Shown here: piece after piece, positions 50,208 to 60,501 of the stretch
Layout: each line of letters begins with the position of its first letter
How positions within the stretch are numbered: position 1 is the first letter of the stretch
Source: Psychrobacter pygoscelis
GTDB taxonomy: Bacteria > Pseudomonadota > Gammaproteobacteria > Pseudomonadales > Moraxellaceae
Length of the DNA: 64,000 nucleotides
Assembly (NCBI RefSeq): GCF_004335015.1
Contig: NZ_RQRU01000001.1
Coordinates: forward strand, 310,001 to 374,000
Direction: 5' to 3'
Position numbers and translations under genes: made by a program
The notes under the pieces: generated by a model
Seen by the model: the letters and a program-made list of their open reading frames with translations, nothing else
Databases searched by the model: none
What the model was told of the DNA's origin: nothing

Positions 50208-50250
50208 CACAACCTCGCTAACTGACACAGTTAGCGAGGTTTTTTATTTA
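50208..50250 (+). terminator. Intrinsic terminator between putP and the Slam-like gene
   Basis: AACCTCGCTAACTG-ACA-CAGTTAGCGAGGTT followed by TTTTATT. Confidence 0.9.
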
Positions 50251-50264
50251 TAGTGAGGTGCAGT

Positions 50265-51809
50265 TTAAAATCTTTTGGATAACAATAGTGTTGCTGACCT
50301 CTCTTTTCGGTCATCATAGTAAGCAAAGTTACTGGAGGTTTTACTGTAGTCTAAGAGCAGCCGAGGCTCAAGCCCATACCAAGTCAGACCCTGCTTTGAT
50401 ACTTGAAGGCGCAACGAGGTGGTCTTGTCCGTTCTTTGTGCGCCATATTCTGCGCCCAAGGACTCAAAATAACGCTTGGACGCGCCAATATTCTTATCAT
50501 AATTCTTGATATTATAGCCGACGCTTGCCAATGTCGATATCCCTTTATCCCAGCGCCGATTCCAGCCAATATTGAACAAGTCACGGTCATAACTGCTAGT
50601 GACCGATTTAGCCACTTCATTGCGATAAGTACTCAGGCCACCAACGAAGTATTGTTTTGAATCTTTAGAATAATAGGCGTTGAGACCAATAGACTGACCG
50701 TTAGTCTCACGTCTATTATTAGTATCATTTTCGAAAGTCTCATTTGAGAAGCTACTGCTAGCTGTCAGTTTAACCTTTGAGGTTATCCACTTCGATCCTC
50801 TTACATTGACCCCAGTTCGTGAGCTGTAAGTTGCTTCATTAAATATACGCTTAGTCATAAAGGGGGAGATGGATAGGTCGTGTTTAGCGTCATCATAACC
50901 CGCGCCTACTAAAGCCGTAAAAAGATAATCGTTATAATCACTGGCATCCCAATATGCTTTTAATGAAGCATTAGCCCCTAGCACCGCATAGTAGTTTTTT
51001 GGTAGGTTAATACGCTTATTAGCGCTGCCAGTCAGCCGAACACCATTTCCCGATTTTTTCTCAATATTTCTACCAAACTGATTTTGGATATAGGCGGGCG
51101 GCGCGCCATTAATATTACTATCATTATCGTTTCGAATAGATACATTAAAGCGCCAATCCTCAGTTTTGGCAATTTGTGTTAAGGCTTTCTCAGCTCTTGA
51201 TTTAAGCACTTTAGGTATATCCGCTGCTAATAATAAGCGCAGCTGATCTTCAGCTGCTAAATACTGTTTATCCGCCTGCAATGCTAGTGCCAAATCCAAA
51301 CGTATAGCATGGTTGTCCGGGTCCTCGAGCAATATATCCCCATAGGCAGCGATTGCTGGCTTATATTGCTTTTCATCACGCAGCACTATAGCTTCAGCCA
51401 CTTTGATTAGTAGTAAGTCTCTGGTCTCAAGTAGCTTATATTGTGGCAATAACGCTTTGATTGCTGCCACATCTTTTTTGCTAACCGCCTTACTTAAAGA
51501 TTCGCTAAAGGCATCTGGATTTGCTATCAGCTTTGCAACGTCATAGTTTGCTGTAGGCGCAGCTTGCAAGCGTTCGGTAGCTGTTTTTTGCTTAGGATCT
51601 GGCTGTTCGACCACTGTTGGATTACTCGCAGTAGCTACCGGAATAATACTGTCAGTGAGTAAGGATTGTCCTCTACGTTGTAGTATTTCAGAAGCCTGAT
51701 CCGGATTAGCGGGCGTTTCCGACGAGGCCGCAATAGCTGAATAGGAAGACGTTAATAGCGCCAACCCCACTGCTAGTGACAATAAACTCAGACTAAAACA
51801 CTTTTTCAT
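50265..51809 (-). CDS. Slam-type surface lipoprotein assembly modifier
   Basis: About 514 residues. Signal peptide KKCFSLSLLSLAVGLALLTSSYSAIAA, a TPR-like periplasmic region at about 100 to 210 (AIAAYGDILLEDPDNHAIRLDLALALQADKQYLAAEDQLRLLL), then a C-terminal beta-barrel ending in the outer-membrane signature LLLSKRF. Slam proteins move certain lipoproteins to the cell surface. No client lipoprotein is adjacent. Confidence 0.85.
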   Translation of the reverse strand: MKKCFSLSLLSLAVGLALLTSSYSAIAASSETPANPDQASEILQRRGQSLLTDSIIPVATASNPTVVEQPDPKQKTATERLQAAPTANYDVAKLIANPDAFSESLSKAVSKKDVAAIKALLPQYKLLETRDLLLIKVAEAIVLRDEKQYKPAIAAYGDILLEDPDNHAIRLDLALALQADKQYLAAEDQLRLLLAADIPKVLKSRAEKALTQIAKTEDWRFNVSIRNDNDSNINGAPPAYIQNQFGRNIEKKSGNGVRLTGSANKRINLPKNYYAVLGANASLKAYWDASDYNDYLFTALVGAGYDDAKHDLSISPFMTKRIFNEATYSSRTGVNVRGSKWITSKVKLTASSSFSNETFENDTNNRRETNGQSIGLNAYYSKDSKQYFVGGLSTYRNEVAKSVTSSYDRDLFNIGWNRRWDKGISTLASVGYNIKNYDKNIGASKRYFESLGAEYGAQRTDKTTSLRLQVSKQGLTWYGLEPRLLLDYSKTSSNFAYYDDRKERSATLLLSKRF

Positions 51810-52443
51810 GGTCAATATTACCAAAACAACATAAGCATCAATGCTTGTGCGAGTATCCTAAGCGACTTCCATAAATTTTACTATAGGAAAGAGCGTTAAA
51901 AGGCTGTTTTTAGATATATTATTTTTTGCTTTAAGGCTGGCTATACCGTTTAGCCAGTACATTATTCATAAAAAAACCTCACTATGAATAGCAAGGTTTT
52001 TAGTTGTACCAATAATGAATTTAGAACGTTTTGCTCAATAATATTGTAGCTGACTTATCATTGCTATCGTCGTAGAAGCCCTAGTTACTGCCGGTTCTAA
52101 CATAACCCAGCAGCAATCTTGGCATCAAACCATACAAGCTCAAGTCTCGCCTCCTTACTATAGCCTCCTACACTAGAAGTATTGTTTTGCCTTCTTAGTA
52201 CAAAGCGCATTTAATCCTACAAAATGTCCGTCAGTCTTTCTATCGTTATTCTTTTTATCATCCTTACAACGGATAGCGGCTTTTAAAACAGACAAACAAA
52301 GCTTAACTCACCATACCCATCCGAATCGATATTTTCTTAACTATTAAACGAATAAAGCAGCCGTAATGGCTGCTTTATTGTTCTGGTCGCTAATGACTGG
52401 TTGTCAATCAACCTTCAGGATAGCTAAGATCACTGTGTACGCG
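51810..52443. other. Intergenic region between the FadL-like and Slam-like genes
   Basis: About 630 bases with no convincing gene. Two terminator-like hairpins lie at about 51976 to 52002 and 52350 to 52379, the second serving the FadL-like gene. Nothing else stands out. Confidence 0.45.
52350..52379 (-). terminator. Terminator after the first FadL-like gene
   Basis: AATAAAGCAGCC-GTAAT-GGCTGCTTTATT; a perfect stem with A/T flanks usable on either strand. Confidence 0.7.
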
Positions 52444-53658
52444 TTACTTAGCTTGGTAAGACAGCTTAACGCCAACTAAATAAGCGTCATTATCTTCAAA
52501 CGTTCCGAGATTTCTTTTAGTAGCAGAAAGCTGGCCTTTAGCATCACCTAACATCAAGTATTTTGCACCGGCAGACACTGCCCAATTTGGCGTAACGTTA
52601 TACTTTGCCCCAAGTCCAACACTATAGAAGCCTTCAGTAGGTCCAAGTGGTGAGACAGGATTACCAGCACCACTATCCCATCCTATAGAGCCAGATACTG
52701 CGAATGCTGGTGTCAGACGCTTGCCTAATCCTAACTCTAACATGTATGAATCATCTGTATAAGCCAAAACTGGCGCACGATCAATATCGATCTTTTTAGT
52801 TTCTTTGACTAGCTTTTTAACATTACTATCTAATAAAGGGGGAATGATGGCAAAATCACCCCACGGCACCCAGCGCGCTTTTGCCGTTAGTAGCGTGGTA
52901 GGATTAAGTCCCGTCTGAAAGTCAATATTGACCGATTGTGGCATTTCAAGAGTTTTTACTTTGGCCTGGTTAGTAGGCAAACCATATTTCGCTACCAAAG
53001 GCATGGCTTCAGAATAGTTAATATCGTGCTCGATTGCAGAGCGATAAGTAACCGCAGCTTTAAGACCAATTTCAGGTTTTAAATAGGCAGCACCTACCAT
53101 ATAGCCATAGTCAGTACTTTTGGCAATTCTTAAATCATAGTTATCCAATGCGCTAATGACTGCCCGATCACCATGGACAGTCAATCTCCCTTCAACCTTT
53201 TGTAAGACAGGGCCGCCATAGATTTTAAAATTATTATTCTCGCCTAAGTTGACACCGAGCAGACCGGTAAAGTTATCACTGGATACACGCGCTTCAGTGG
53301 CTTTGACACTATCAGACGTGGTGCTAACTAGTGAGTTATTGCCTTCAAAATAGACATCAGCACCAAAAGGCTGATCGTAAAAAACGCCGACACTAAATTT
53401 ATCATTAACGTCTGTTTTGGCACCATAGCCGTAGCCTTCATAGTCGTCTGCCACAGACTTAATGACCTTACCATTTTCTTCGACCCCTGAAATATCTGGG
53501 CTGATATGATAGGCACTAATGTAGGCTAACGTCCCACTATTACTAAACTCATCACTAGGTTGACCAGAGCGGTCGAGGCCAGCTGCGCTTGCTAAAGAGG
53601 TTAAAGATATTGTGGCGATCGCACAGGTAAGGCGAGATGGGGTAAAGACTTTTAACAT
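52444..53658 (-). CDS. FadL/OmpP1-like outer-membrane transport protein
   Basis: A 404-residue barrel protein of the fatty acid or hydrocarbon transporter family. Signal peptide (TCAIATISLTSLASA), then GLDRSGQPSDEFSNSGTLAYI at the mature N-terminus, ITYRSAIEHDINY-like barrel strands, LGKRLTPAFAVSGSIGWDSGAGNPVSPLGPTEGFYSVGLG and a C-terminal LSYQAK. It takes up long-chain or hydrophobic substrates. Confidence 0.88.
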   Translation of the reverse strand: MLKVFTPSRLTCAIATISLTSLASAAGLDRSGQPSDEFSNSGTLAYISAYHISPDISGVEENGKVIKSVADDYEGYGYGAKTDVNDKFSVGVFYDQPFGADVYFEGNNSLVSTTSDSVKATEARVSSDNFTGLLGVNLGENNNFKIYGGPVLQKVEGRLTVHGDRAVISALDNYDLRIAKSTDYGYMVGAAYLKPEIGLKAAVTYRSAIEHDINYSEAMPLVAKYGLPTNQAKVKTLEMPQSVNIDFQTGLNPTTLLTAKARWVPWGDFAIIPPLLDSNVKKLVKETKKIDIDRAPVLAYTDDSYMLELGLGKRLTPAFAVSGSIGWDSGAGNPVSPLGPTEGFYSVGLGAKYNVTPNWAVSAGAKYLMLGDAKGQLSATKRNLGTFEDNDAYLVGVKLSYQAK

Positions 53659-53969
53659 TAAACATCCTCCATGATTAAATAAATAGCACCTTCCATAGCT
53701 ACTATTTGAACTACGTTAATTTATCAATTACAAGACAAAGAGACTAAAGTAGTAATGTCCATTACTCTACTAATAACAAACTCATGTCTTACCGTAATAT
53801 GACTTAACGTAACTCATTTTATTATAATAGTTAAATTGTTCTAACTTAGCAATGGAATCTCATTACCATTTTAACGGGCATAAAAAAACAGCCATTGCGG
53901 CTGCTTTTTTATTTTCGATATAAAGTTACTTATTTATTTTGACTTAAAGTTACTTAAGTTAAGAGCTGC
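53659..53969. other. Intergenic region between FadL paralogues
   Basis: 311 bases without a gene. A terminator for the upstream paralogue lies at about 53885 to 53912 (CAGCC-GCAAT-GGCTG on the minus strand followed by T). The promoter of the downstream gene must lie in the rest. Confidence 0.5.
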
Positions 53970-55505
53970 TTATTTATCTTGATAAGATAACTTCACACCT
54001 AAAGCGTAGCCATCATTATCTTCAAAGTTACTGACGACTTTCTTATTAGGGATCATACCTTTGGCATCGCCAAACATTAGGTACTTACCACCGGCTGAGA
54101 TAGCCCAGTTTTTATCAATATTGAATTTCGCACCAGCGCCTACGCTGTAATAACCTTCGATTGGACCTAGAGAGGTTACAGGGTTACCAGCGCCACTGTC
54201 CCAACCTATAGCACCTGATACTGCTAATGCAGGGGTTAAACGCTTGGCCAGACCTAACTCTACCTGCCACTGATCTTTATCATAACTAACTAGTGGCAGA
54301 CCTTCTGGGTAACTAACTTTCGATGATGCATTATATACAGGTGGGATAAGCGAAAAATCACTCCAAGGCACATAACGTACTTTGGCAGTAGCCAATGTTG
54401 TTGGGTTAATACCTGTTTGGAAATCGAAGTTAAATGATTCAGGCGTGGTAATATCAATCCTACCTTGACCATTCTTTTGAGCATTGGCAGCAATAGCCGC
54501 TTGATAATTCTCTGGTAGATAACCCACTGAAGGCATTACTTCATCGATATTATTTTCATGGTCGATCTCAGAGCGATAGGTCAACGCCGCTTTTAACGCG
54601 ATTTCAGGCTTTGAAAACGCAGCACCAGCAACCCAACCATAGCCTTCACTTGGTGAGATATGAGCGTCATAGCCAGCAGAAGTTAGGTAAGCTGGGCCAC
54701 GCAGTGCCACATCACCTCGTAAACGCTGAATAGCTGGACCGCCATAAACTTGGAAGTTATCTCCCAACTTAACGCCCACAAGTCCTGTGATGTTTTCCGT
54801 ACGTACTTCTACTTTAGTGGCTTCGCCAGTAGAAGCAGCTACACCACTAGCAATTGCATTAGCACTGATTATTGGCTTAGCTTTCTCTACTAGCCCTTCA
54901 GCCTGAGCTTTTAATGCTTTAGCTTGATCCCCTAGCGCTTTTGCTTGTGCTAAATCCCCAGATTGTTGTGCAACCGCTGCGGCTGTCGCAGCATCTTTTG
55001 CAGCAGCACCTAACTTCTCAGCTCCTTGCAAATATTGCTGAATAGCACCTTGGGCCTCAACCATAGAGGTCAATCGACCACCAGACAATGTATTAATTAA
55101 ATCATCGCCATTTCCTGATACAAAGTTATTATTACCTGTATATTCAGCAGCAGCACCAAACGGCTCATCATACAATATACCGACACTGATGACATCGTTC
55201 ACATCAGCTTTTACGCCATAGCGCGCCATGTCATAAGACTCAGCAATATCACTGATTTGATTACCTTGATTGTATTTATCTAAAATACTATTACCTTTTT
55301 CATCTTTAATGCGTAGCTCGGCATTGTCATAACCTGTGACATCAGCATCAATATAGGTATAGCTGGCTTCAGCATAGAGACCGTCTTGTAAAAAGGCAGT
55401 GATGTCTTGACCAGAGCGGTCGAGAGCGGCAGCATTAGCGACACTAGCAACAGAAAGAGAGGTAATAGCAACAGCTAAAGACTTAAGGGAAAAGGTGCGA
55501 ATCAT
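53970..55505 (-). CDS. FadL/OmpP1-like outer-membrane protein with Ala-rich insert
   Basis: A 511-residue paralogue of the 52444 gene; ATG at 55505 follows TTGGAG. Same signal style, LDRSGQDITAFLQDGLYAEASY and the LAKRLTPALAVSGAIGWDSGAGNPVTSLGPIEGYYSVGAG stretch. Residues about 140 to 240 carry an Ala/Lys/Gln-rich coiled-coil insertion (AAKDAATAAAVAQQ, AKALGDQAKALKAQAEGLVEKA) absent from its partner. Probably a fatty-acid-like uptake channel. Confidence 0.86.
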   Translation of the reverse strand: MIRTFSLKSLAVAITSLSVASVANAAALDRSGQDITAFLQDGLYAEASYTYIDADVTGYDNAELRIKDEKGNSILDKYNQGNQISDIAESYDMARYGVKADVNDVISVGILYDEPFGAAAEYTGNNNFVSGNGDDLINTLSGGRLTSMVEAQGAIQQYLQGAEKLGAAAKDAATAAAVAQQSGDLAQAKALGDQAKALKAQAEGLVEKAKPIISANAIASGVAASTGEATKVEVRTENITGLVGVKLGDNFQVYGGPAIQRLRGDVALRGPAYLTSAGYDAHISPSEGYGWVAGAAFSKPEIALKAALTYRSEIDHENNIDEVMPSVGYLPENYQAAIAANAQKNGQGRIDITTPESFNFDFQTGINPTTLATAKVRYVPWSDFSLIPPVYNASSKVSYPEGLPLVSYDKDQWQVELGLAKRLTPALAVSGAIGWDSGAGNPVTSLGPIEGYYSVGAGAKFNIDKNWAISAGGKYLMFGDAKGMIPNKKVVSNFEDNDGYALGVKLSYQDK

Positions 55506-55809
55506 GTGTGGCTCCAACGTCCAAATTGTTAAATACAAATGCCAACTGATCGAATGATACAGTTAAGCAATCTTGCCCTAGATAGTAGTACTATATAGTA
55601 ATGAATATTACACTTAAATACAACATATTAATACAGACTTAATAGAAGTGAAACTATGTTTAATCTATGTAAGTCTTTGGTATACCTCTTAATACCATGG
55701 CTAAGGACGCATTATGGCAGAGGGCGTACCAGTTATTTATAGAGCATCTTTATTACTATAAAATAAAGCCATATTTCACATATCGGCCCTCAGCTTAGTT
55801 AACAACACC
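55506..55809. other. Intergenic region before the second FadL-like gene
   Basis: 304 bases, AT-rich, no gene seen. It must contain the promoter of the FadL-like gene at 53970 to 55505. Confidence 0.4.
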
Positions 55810-56031
55810 TTAATAATGCGGAGGTCTATCTGCTAATAAGTCAAACGGAGCAATAGCGCCCTGCTCACTTTTACCCTCAATATTGGCATACAGCAACTCC
55901 AACTGACGCTGCATATCCTGTAACTGCTTATCTTGACTGGCAATAACCTTATCTAGACGCTCTATGGTGTCTTCTAAATACGCGGTCATAATCTGTAAGT
56001 CAGTGACCTGCTGTTGCAAATCTTTGGCCAT
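55810..56031 (-). CDS. slyX: SlyX-like protein
   Basis: A 73-residue coiled-coil protein: LQQQVTDLQIMTAYLEDTIERLDKVIASQDKQLQDMQRQLELLY and the conserved end DRPPHY. Function unknown. It is divergent from uup with a 107-base gap. Confidence 0.88.
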   Translation of the reverse strand: MAKDLQQQVTDLQIMTAYLEDTIERLDKVIASQDKQLQDMQRQLELLYANIEGKSEQGAIAPFDLLADRPPHY

Positions 56032-56138
56032 AGTATCCTTCCTTAATTAATCGATTAGTGATAGCGCTAACTCGCTAATATAACCTAATAGCATGCTATA
56101 ATCTGAACAATTTTAACCTTAAGTAAGACAAATTAGTT

Positions 56139-58079
56139 ATGGCACTAGTACATTTAAAAAATATTCATTTAGCCTTTGGCGTCGCCCCTATCTTAGATGG
56201 CATTGATTTAAGCATTGATGAAGGTGAGCGTGTGTGCTTGATTGGCCGTAATGGAGAGGGTAAATCGACCCTATTTAAGCTAATTAATGGCTCAATTCAG
56301 CCTGACAGTGGTGAGGTTATTATTAATAGTAGCGCGCGCATCGCGATGCTAGAGCAGGATGTGCCTGAGACTGAAGGTCGAATCTTAGACATCGTCATGG
56401 GTGGCAGCCCGCGGACGGCCCAATTGCTAAAGGACTACAACCTGCAAGTCGATGCTTGCGCTAACGGTGATATGGACGCCTGCGAGATGATGGCCAACTT
56501 GCAGCACGATATTGATGCCGTTCATGGCTGGGACCTTGAGCGCGAAGCGACGACGCTACTGACCAATATGGGGCTCAATCCTGAGGATGACCTCTCTGCC
56601 CTCTCTGGTGGCCGAAAACGCCGCGTTCTGCTAGCTCGCGCGCTAGTGACTAAACCAGATCTATTGCTACTTGATGAGCCGACTAACCATTTAGATGTCG
56701 CTAGTATTGAATGGCTTGAGCAATTCTTAAAAGATTGGCAAGGTCTTACTTTATTATTTGTCACCCATGACCGTGCTTTTGTCGATAAGCTCGCCACTCG
56801 AATCATTGAGCTTGACCGTGGCAAGCTCTCAAGCTATGACGTAACTCAAGGCGCCAAGGGCTATGCTCGCTACCAAGAGCTAAAAGAGCAGCAACTGCTT
56901 GCAGAAGAAAAAAACAACGCTAACTTTGATAAAAAACTTGCTCAAGAAGAGGTGTGGATTCGTCAAGGTATTAAAGCTCGTCGAACCCGTAATGAAGGCC
57001 GCGTCCGTGAGCTAAAGCAGCTGCGCGAAGAGCGTAAAGCGCGGCGTGAACAAGTGGGTAATGTCAATATTACCATGACCGATAGTGACAAAAGCGGTAA
57101 GCTGGTCTGCAAGGTCAAAAATCTACATCTTGAGTATGATGGTCATGTCTTAGTGGATGGCTTTAGCACCACTATCGTGCGCGGTGATAAAATTGGTATT
57201 ATTGGACCTAATGGTGTTGGTAAGACCACTTTAATCAAAGCCATTTTGGATCGTTCTGACGATGAGGTCATTCAGTCAGGTAGCGTCAGTTTAGGTACTA
57301 ACTTAAATATCGCCTTTTTTGATCAGCTGCGTGATCAGCTCGATCTAGAAGCCAGCGTGGCACAAAATGTCTCTGAAGGTTCTGACTATGTCGAAGTGGG
57401 TGGCCGCAAGACCCATATCATGAGCTATCTTCAAGACTTCTTGTTCGCTCCTGAGCGCGCGCGAACGCCTGTAAAAGCCCTATCTGGTGGCGAGCGAAAC
57501 CGTGTGTTACTTGCTAAGCAACTGCTAAAGCCTGCTAATATTCTAGTACTCGATGAGCCGACCAATGACTTAGACATGGCGACGCTTGAGCTACTTGAAG
57601 AGTCGGTAGCTAGCTTTAACGGTACTATCCTACTTATTAGTCATGACCGCGCCTTTATGGACAATGTCGTCACTTCTACTTGGGTCTTTGATAAAGATGA
57701 AAAGGGTAATGGCGTGGTCAAAGAGTTTGTTGGCGGGTATCAAGACTACTTGATACAAAAGCAGCGTGCTGAAAAATCTACTCCCGCCGCGCCTAAAAGC
57801 AAAAAATCGGATAAAAACGAAAAATCCTCATCGTCAACGAATAGTACTACTATCCCCACGAGCAAAAAAAAGCTAAGCTATCATGAACAGCGTGAGCTTG
57901 ACGCCCTTCCCAAAGAGATTAAGAAGCTAGAAGAGGAGCAAGCCCAGCTACAAGACAAGTTAGCTGATGGCTCGTGGTTTACCGAAGATCTGGAGGCAGC
58001 TACCAAAGCCAGCGAACGGCTAGCTGAGATTGACGATGAGCTGATGGCCAAGCTCGAGCGCTGGGAGCTGTTAGAATAA
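56139..58079 (+). CDS. uup: ABC-F ATPase Uup
   Basis: A 646-residue protein with two ABC domains. Walker A GRNGEGKST near residue 37 and GPNGVGKTT near 354, signatures LSGGRKRR and LSGGERNR, and Walker B LLLDEPTNHLD and LVLDEPTNDLD. The linker between them is Arg/Lys/Glu-rich, and a C-terminal coiled coil follows a Ser/Lys-rich stretch. Uup acts on ribosomes and affects transposon excision. No membrane segments. Confidence 0.94.
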   Translation: MALVHLKNIHLAFGVAPILDGIDLSIDEGERVCLIGRNGEGKSTLFKLINGSIQPDSGEVIINSSARIAMLEQDVPETEGRILDIVMGGSPRTAQLLKDYNLQVDACANGDMDACEMMANLQHDIDAVHGWDLEREATTLLTNMGLNPEDDLSALSGGRKRRVLLARALVTKPDLLLLDEPTNHLDVASIEWLEQFLKDWQGLTLLFVTHDRAFVDKLATRIIELDRGKLSSYDVTQGAKGYARYQELKEQQLLAEEKNNANFDKKLAQEEVWIRQGIKARRTRNEGRVRELKQLREERKARREQVGNVNITMTDSDKSGKLVCKVKNLHLEYDGHVLVDGFSTTIVRGDKIGIIGPNGVGKTTLIKAILDRSDDEVIQSGSVSLGTNLNIAFFDQLRDQLDLEASVAQNVSEGSDYVEVGGRKTHIMSYLQDFLFAPERARTPVKALSGGERNRVLLAKQLLKPANILVLDEPTNDLDMATLELLEESVASFNGTILLISHDRAFMDNVVTSTWVFDKDEKGNGVVKEFVGGYQDYLIQKQRAEKSTPAAPKSKKSDKNEKSSSSTNSTTIPTSKKKLSYHEQRELDALPKEIKKLEEEQAQLQDKLADGSWFTEDLEAATKASERLAEIDDELMAKLERWELLE

Positions 58080-58687
58080 TTAAAGATTATAAGCCGGATT
58101 TTGCATCGACACTAGATCACCATCAACAGGCTTATTACTTTGTTAACTACCTGAACTTTACTGACCGATTAAGATCAGTGCTATGTAGTCATAAATAACC
58201 GACCTGATAAAAGGGCAGCTTATAATAAGTTGCCCTTTATGTGTCAGGCCTATCTAGACTGAGACCCATGTATTAATTTACCGATGTATCAATTGATGTA
58301 TAAGTTATTGCCATCTACTACTTTACTAAAATTTGTGACTTCAAAGTCGCGCTAATCATCTGCTAATTTGTGTGATTTTTATTTTTTTCTCACATTGTTA
58401 CGCATAAAATAAAAAAATTCCTTAAGTTGTATAAGGATTTGATAGAAAATTTGTTATGATGTCAATCAAAATCTGCCGTAAAAGCAGGTAATCACAAGCA
58501 AATTTTTTACTCAAGGGTTTGCGTTATTTTGCTGCTAAGAATTTATTTTATGACGAAAATAGCTTAGAATAGTAACAATTAGCAAAATTAGGCACAGCTA
58601 AAGTGGTTCAGGTGCAACATTCATGCTCCCCACAACCACAAACCCAGTGTGGGATAATCCCATTTCATTCACCTGGAGGAAGTTTTA
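58080..58687. other. Intergenic region between uup and petA
   Basis: About 600 bases with no gene. A hairpin of AAGGGCA/TGCCCTT type at about 58207 to 58238 is a likely uup terminator. The right part is AT-rich and should hold the pet promoter; GGAGGAAG precedes petA. Confidence 0.5.
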
Positions 58688-59272
58688 ATGAGCCATGCCG
58701 AAGGCGTTAATGTAAAACGCCGAAGAGTTCTTATTGCCTCGACAGCCGCGATTGGTGCGGCAGGGGTCGCTGCAGTGGCTACACCTTTTGTTCGTTCATG
58801 GTATCCCAGCGCCAAAGCCGAAGCGGCTGGTGCAGCGGTGACGCAAGATATTGGTTCTATCGAAGATGGCCAGATGATCGTCGTCAAGTACCGTGGTAAG
58901 CCTATCTACGTGGTAAAACGAACCGAAGAGATGCTAGCGAATCTTGATAAAGTCACACCTTTGTTATCTGATCCAGATTCTAGCGCCTCAGTTCAACCTG
59001 AGTACTGTACCAACCAAACCCGTTCACTCGAGCCTACTGTCCTAGTGGTAGAAGGCGTGTGTACGCATCTTGGTTGTGCACCAAATTATCGTCCAGAAGT
59101 CGGCGCTGCTGACCTTGGCGGTAATGATTGGTTTGGTGGATTTTTCTGCCCATGCCATGGTTCTAAGTACGATCTGTCAGGTCGAGTCTTCAAAGGGGTG
59201 CCTGCACCGCTAAATTTACCCATCCCAGAGTATAGCGTGGATGGCACTATCTTGACGGTCGGGGAGGCTTAA
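58688..59272 (+). CDS. petA: Ubiquinol-cytochrome c reductase, Rieske iron-sulfur subunit
   Basis: A 194-residue protein. Basic N-terminus KRRRVLIASTAAIGAAGVAAVATPFV is a Tat-like anchor. CTHLGC (about residue 120) and CPCHGSKYD (about 155) bind the 2Fe-2S cluster. It moves electrons from ubiquinol to cytochrome c1. First gene of petABC, two bases before petB. Confidence 0.97.
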   Translation: MSHAEGVNVKRRRVLIASTAAIGAAGVAAVATPFVRSWYPSAKAEAAGAAVTQDIGSIEDGQMIVVKYRGKPIYVVKRTEEMLANLDKVTPLLSDPDSSASVQPEYCTNQTRSLEPTVLVVEGVCTHLGCAPNYRPEVGAADLGGNDWFGGFFCPCHGSKYDLSGRVFKGVPAPLNLPIPEYSVDGTILTVGEA

Positions 59273-59274
59273 TC

Positions 59275-60501
59275 ATGAGTATTGGCAAAAAAATGATGCA
59301 CTGGGTGGATGCGCGCTTTCCCGCGACTGAAACCTACGAATACCACATGTCAAAATACTATGCACCAAAAAACTTCAATTTTTGGTATTTTTTTGGTGTG
59401 TTGTCGATGGTGGTATTGGTTAACCAGCTAGTCACCGGCATCTGGCTAACCATGATGTATAACCCAAGTGCTGAAGGGGCCTTTGCTTCTGTCGAATACA
59501 TCATGCGTGATGTAAAAGGCGGTTGGCTCATTCGCTATATGCACTCAACGGGCGCGTCTGCGTTCTTTGTCGTCGTTTATCTTCATATGTTTAGAGCTTT
59601 ACTTTATGGCTCTTATCAAAAACCTCGTGAGCTTATCTGGCTGATCGGTATGGGTATCTACCTATGTCTAATGGCCGAAGGCTTCTTTGGTTATCTACTA
59701 CCATGGGGTAACATGTCGTTCTGGGGTGCTCAGGTTATCTTGAACCTACCCGCAGCGATTCCTGTGATTGGTGATGGCCTAGCGGAATGGGTCCGTGGTG
59801 ATTACCTAATCTCTGGTATTACCCTAAACCGCTTCTTTGCTCTGCACGTCGTTGCGATTCCCCTAGTGTTAGTGGGTCTGGTGTTCATGCACATGGTTGC
59901 ACTGCATCATGTTGGGTCAAATAACCCTGATGGTATCGACATTAAGAAGCTTAAAGACAAAAATGGTGTGCCTTTAGATGGTGTGGCTTTCCACCCATAC
60001 TATACCGTGCATGACATGATTGGTATCGTGGTCTTCTTCATTTGCTTCTTTGCAGTCGTATTCTTCTTCCCTGAAGGCGGCGGTTACTTCTTGGAGCCAC
60101 CAAACTTTGAAGCTGCGAATGCTCTGAAAACACCAGCACACATTGCGCCAGTATGGTACTACACACCTTTCTACGCTATTTTGCGTGCGGTTCCTAATAA
60201 GCTTGGTGGTGTTATCGCTATGGGCGGCGCTATTGCGGTACTATTCTTACTTCCATGGTTAGATCGCTCACCGGTTCGCTCTATCCGCTATAAAGGTATG
60301 CTATCGAAGATTGCTCTCACTATCTTTGCTATTAGCTTCTTAATACTCGGTTACTTAGGTGCGACACCAGCAACGCCAACAGCCACTATCATGGCGCGAA
60401 TCTGCACCATCTTGTATTTCTTGTTCTTCTTACTCATGCCAATTTACACTGCAATTGAGAAGTGTAAACAGCCACCTGATCGTGTTACTGGAGGTCACTA
60501 A
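59275..60501 (+). CDS. petB: Ubiquinol-cytochrome c reductase, cytochrome b subunit
   Basis: A 408-residue membrane protein with about eight or nine segments. Haem-binding histidines lie in GWLIRYMHSTGASAFFVVVYLHMFRALLYGSY and FALHVVAIPLVLVGLVFMHMVALHH. The quinone-site motif PEGGGYFLEPPN, close to the usual PEW-type sequence, is altered to PEG in the P-E-W position. Overlaps petC by one base. Confidence 0.97.
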   Translation: MSIGKKMMHWVDARFPATETYEYHMSKYYAPKNFNFWYFFGVLSMVVLVNQLVTGIWLTMMYNPSAEGAFASVEYIMRDVKGGWLIRYMHSTGASAFFVVVYLHMFRALLYGSYQKPRELIWLIGMGIYLCLMAEGFFGYLLPWGNMSFWGAQVILNLPAAIPVIGDGLAEWVRGDYLISGITLNRFFALHVVAIPLVLVGLVFMHMVALHHVGSNNPDGIDIKKLKDKNGVPLDGVAFHPYYTVHDMIGIVVFFICFFAVVFFFPEGGGYFLEPPNFEAANALKTPAHIAPVWYYTPFYAILRAVPNKLGGVIAMGGAIAVLFLLPWLDRSPVRSIRYKGMLSKIALTIFAISFLILGYLGATPATPTATIMARICTILYFLFFLLMPIYTAIEKCKQPPDRVTGGH

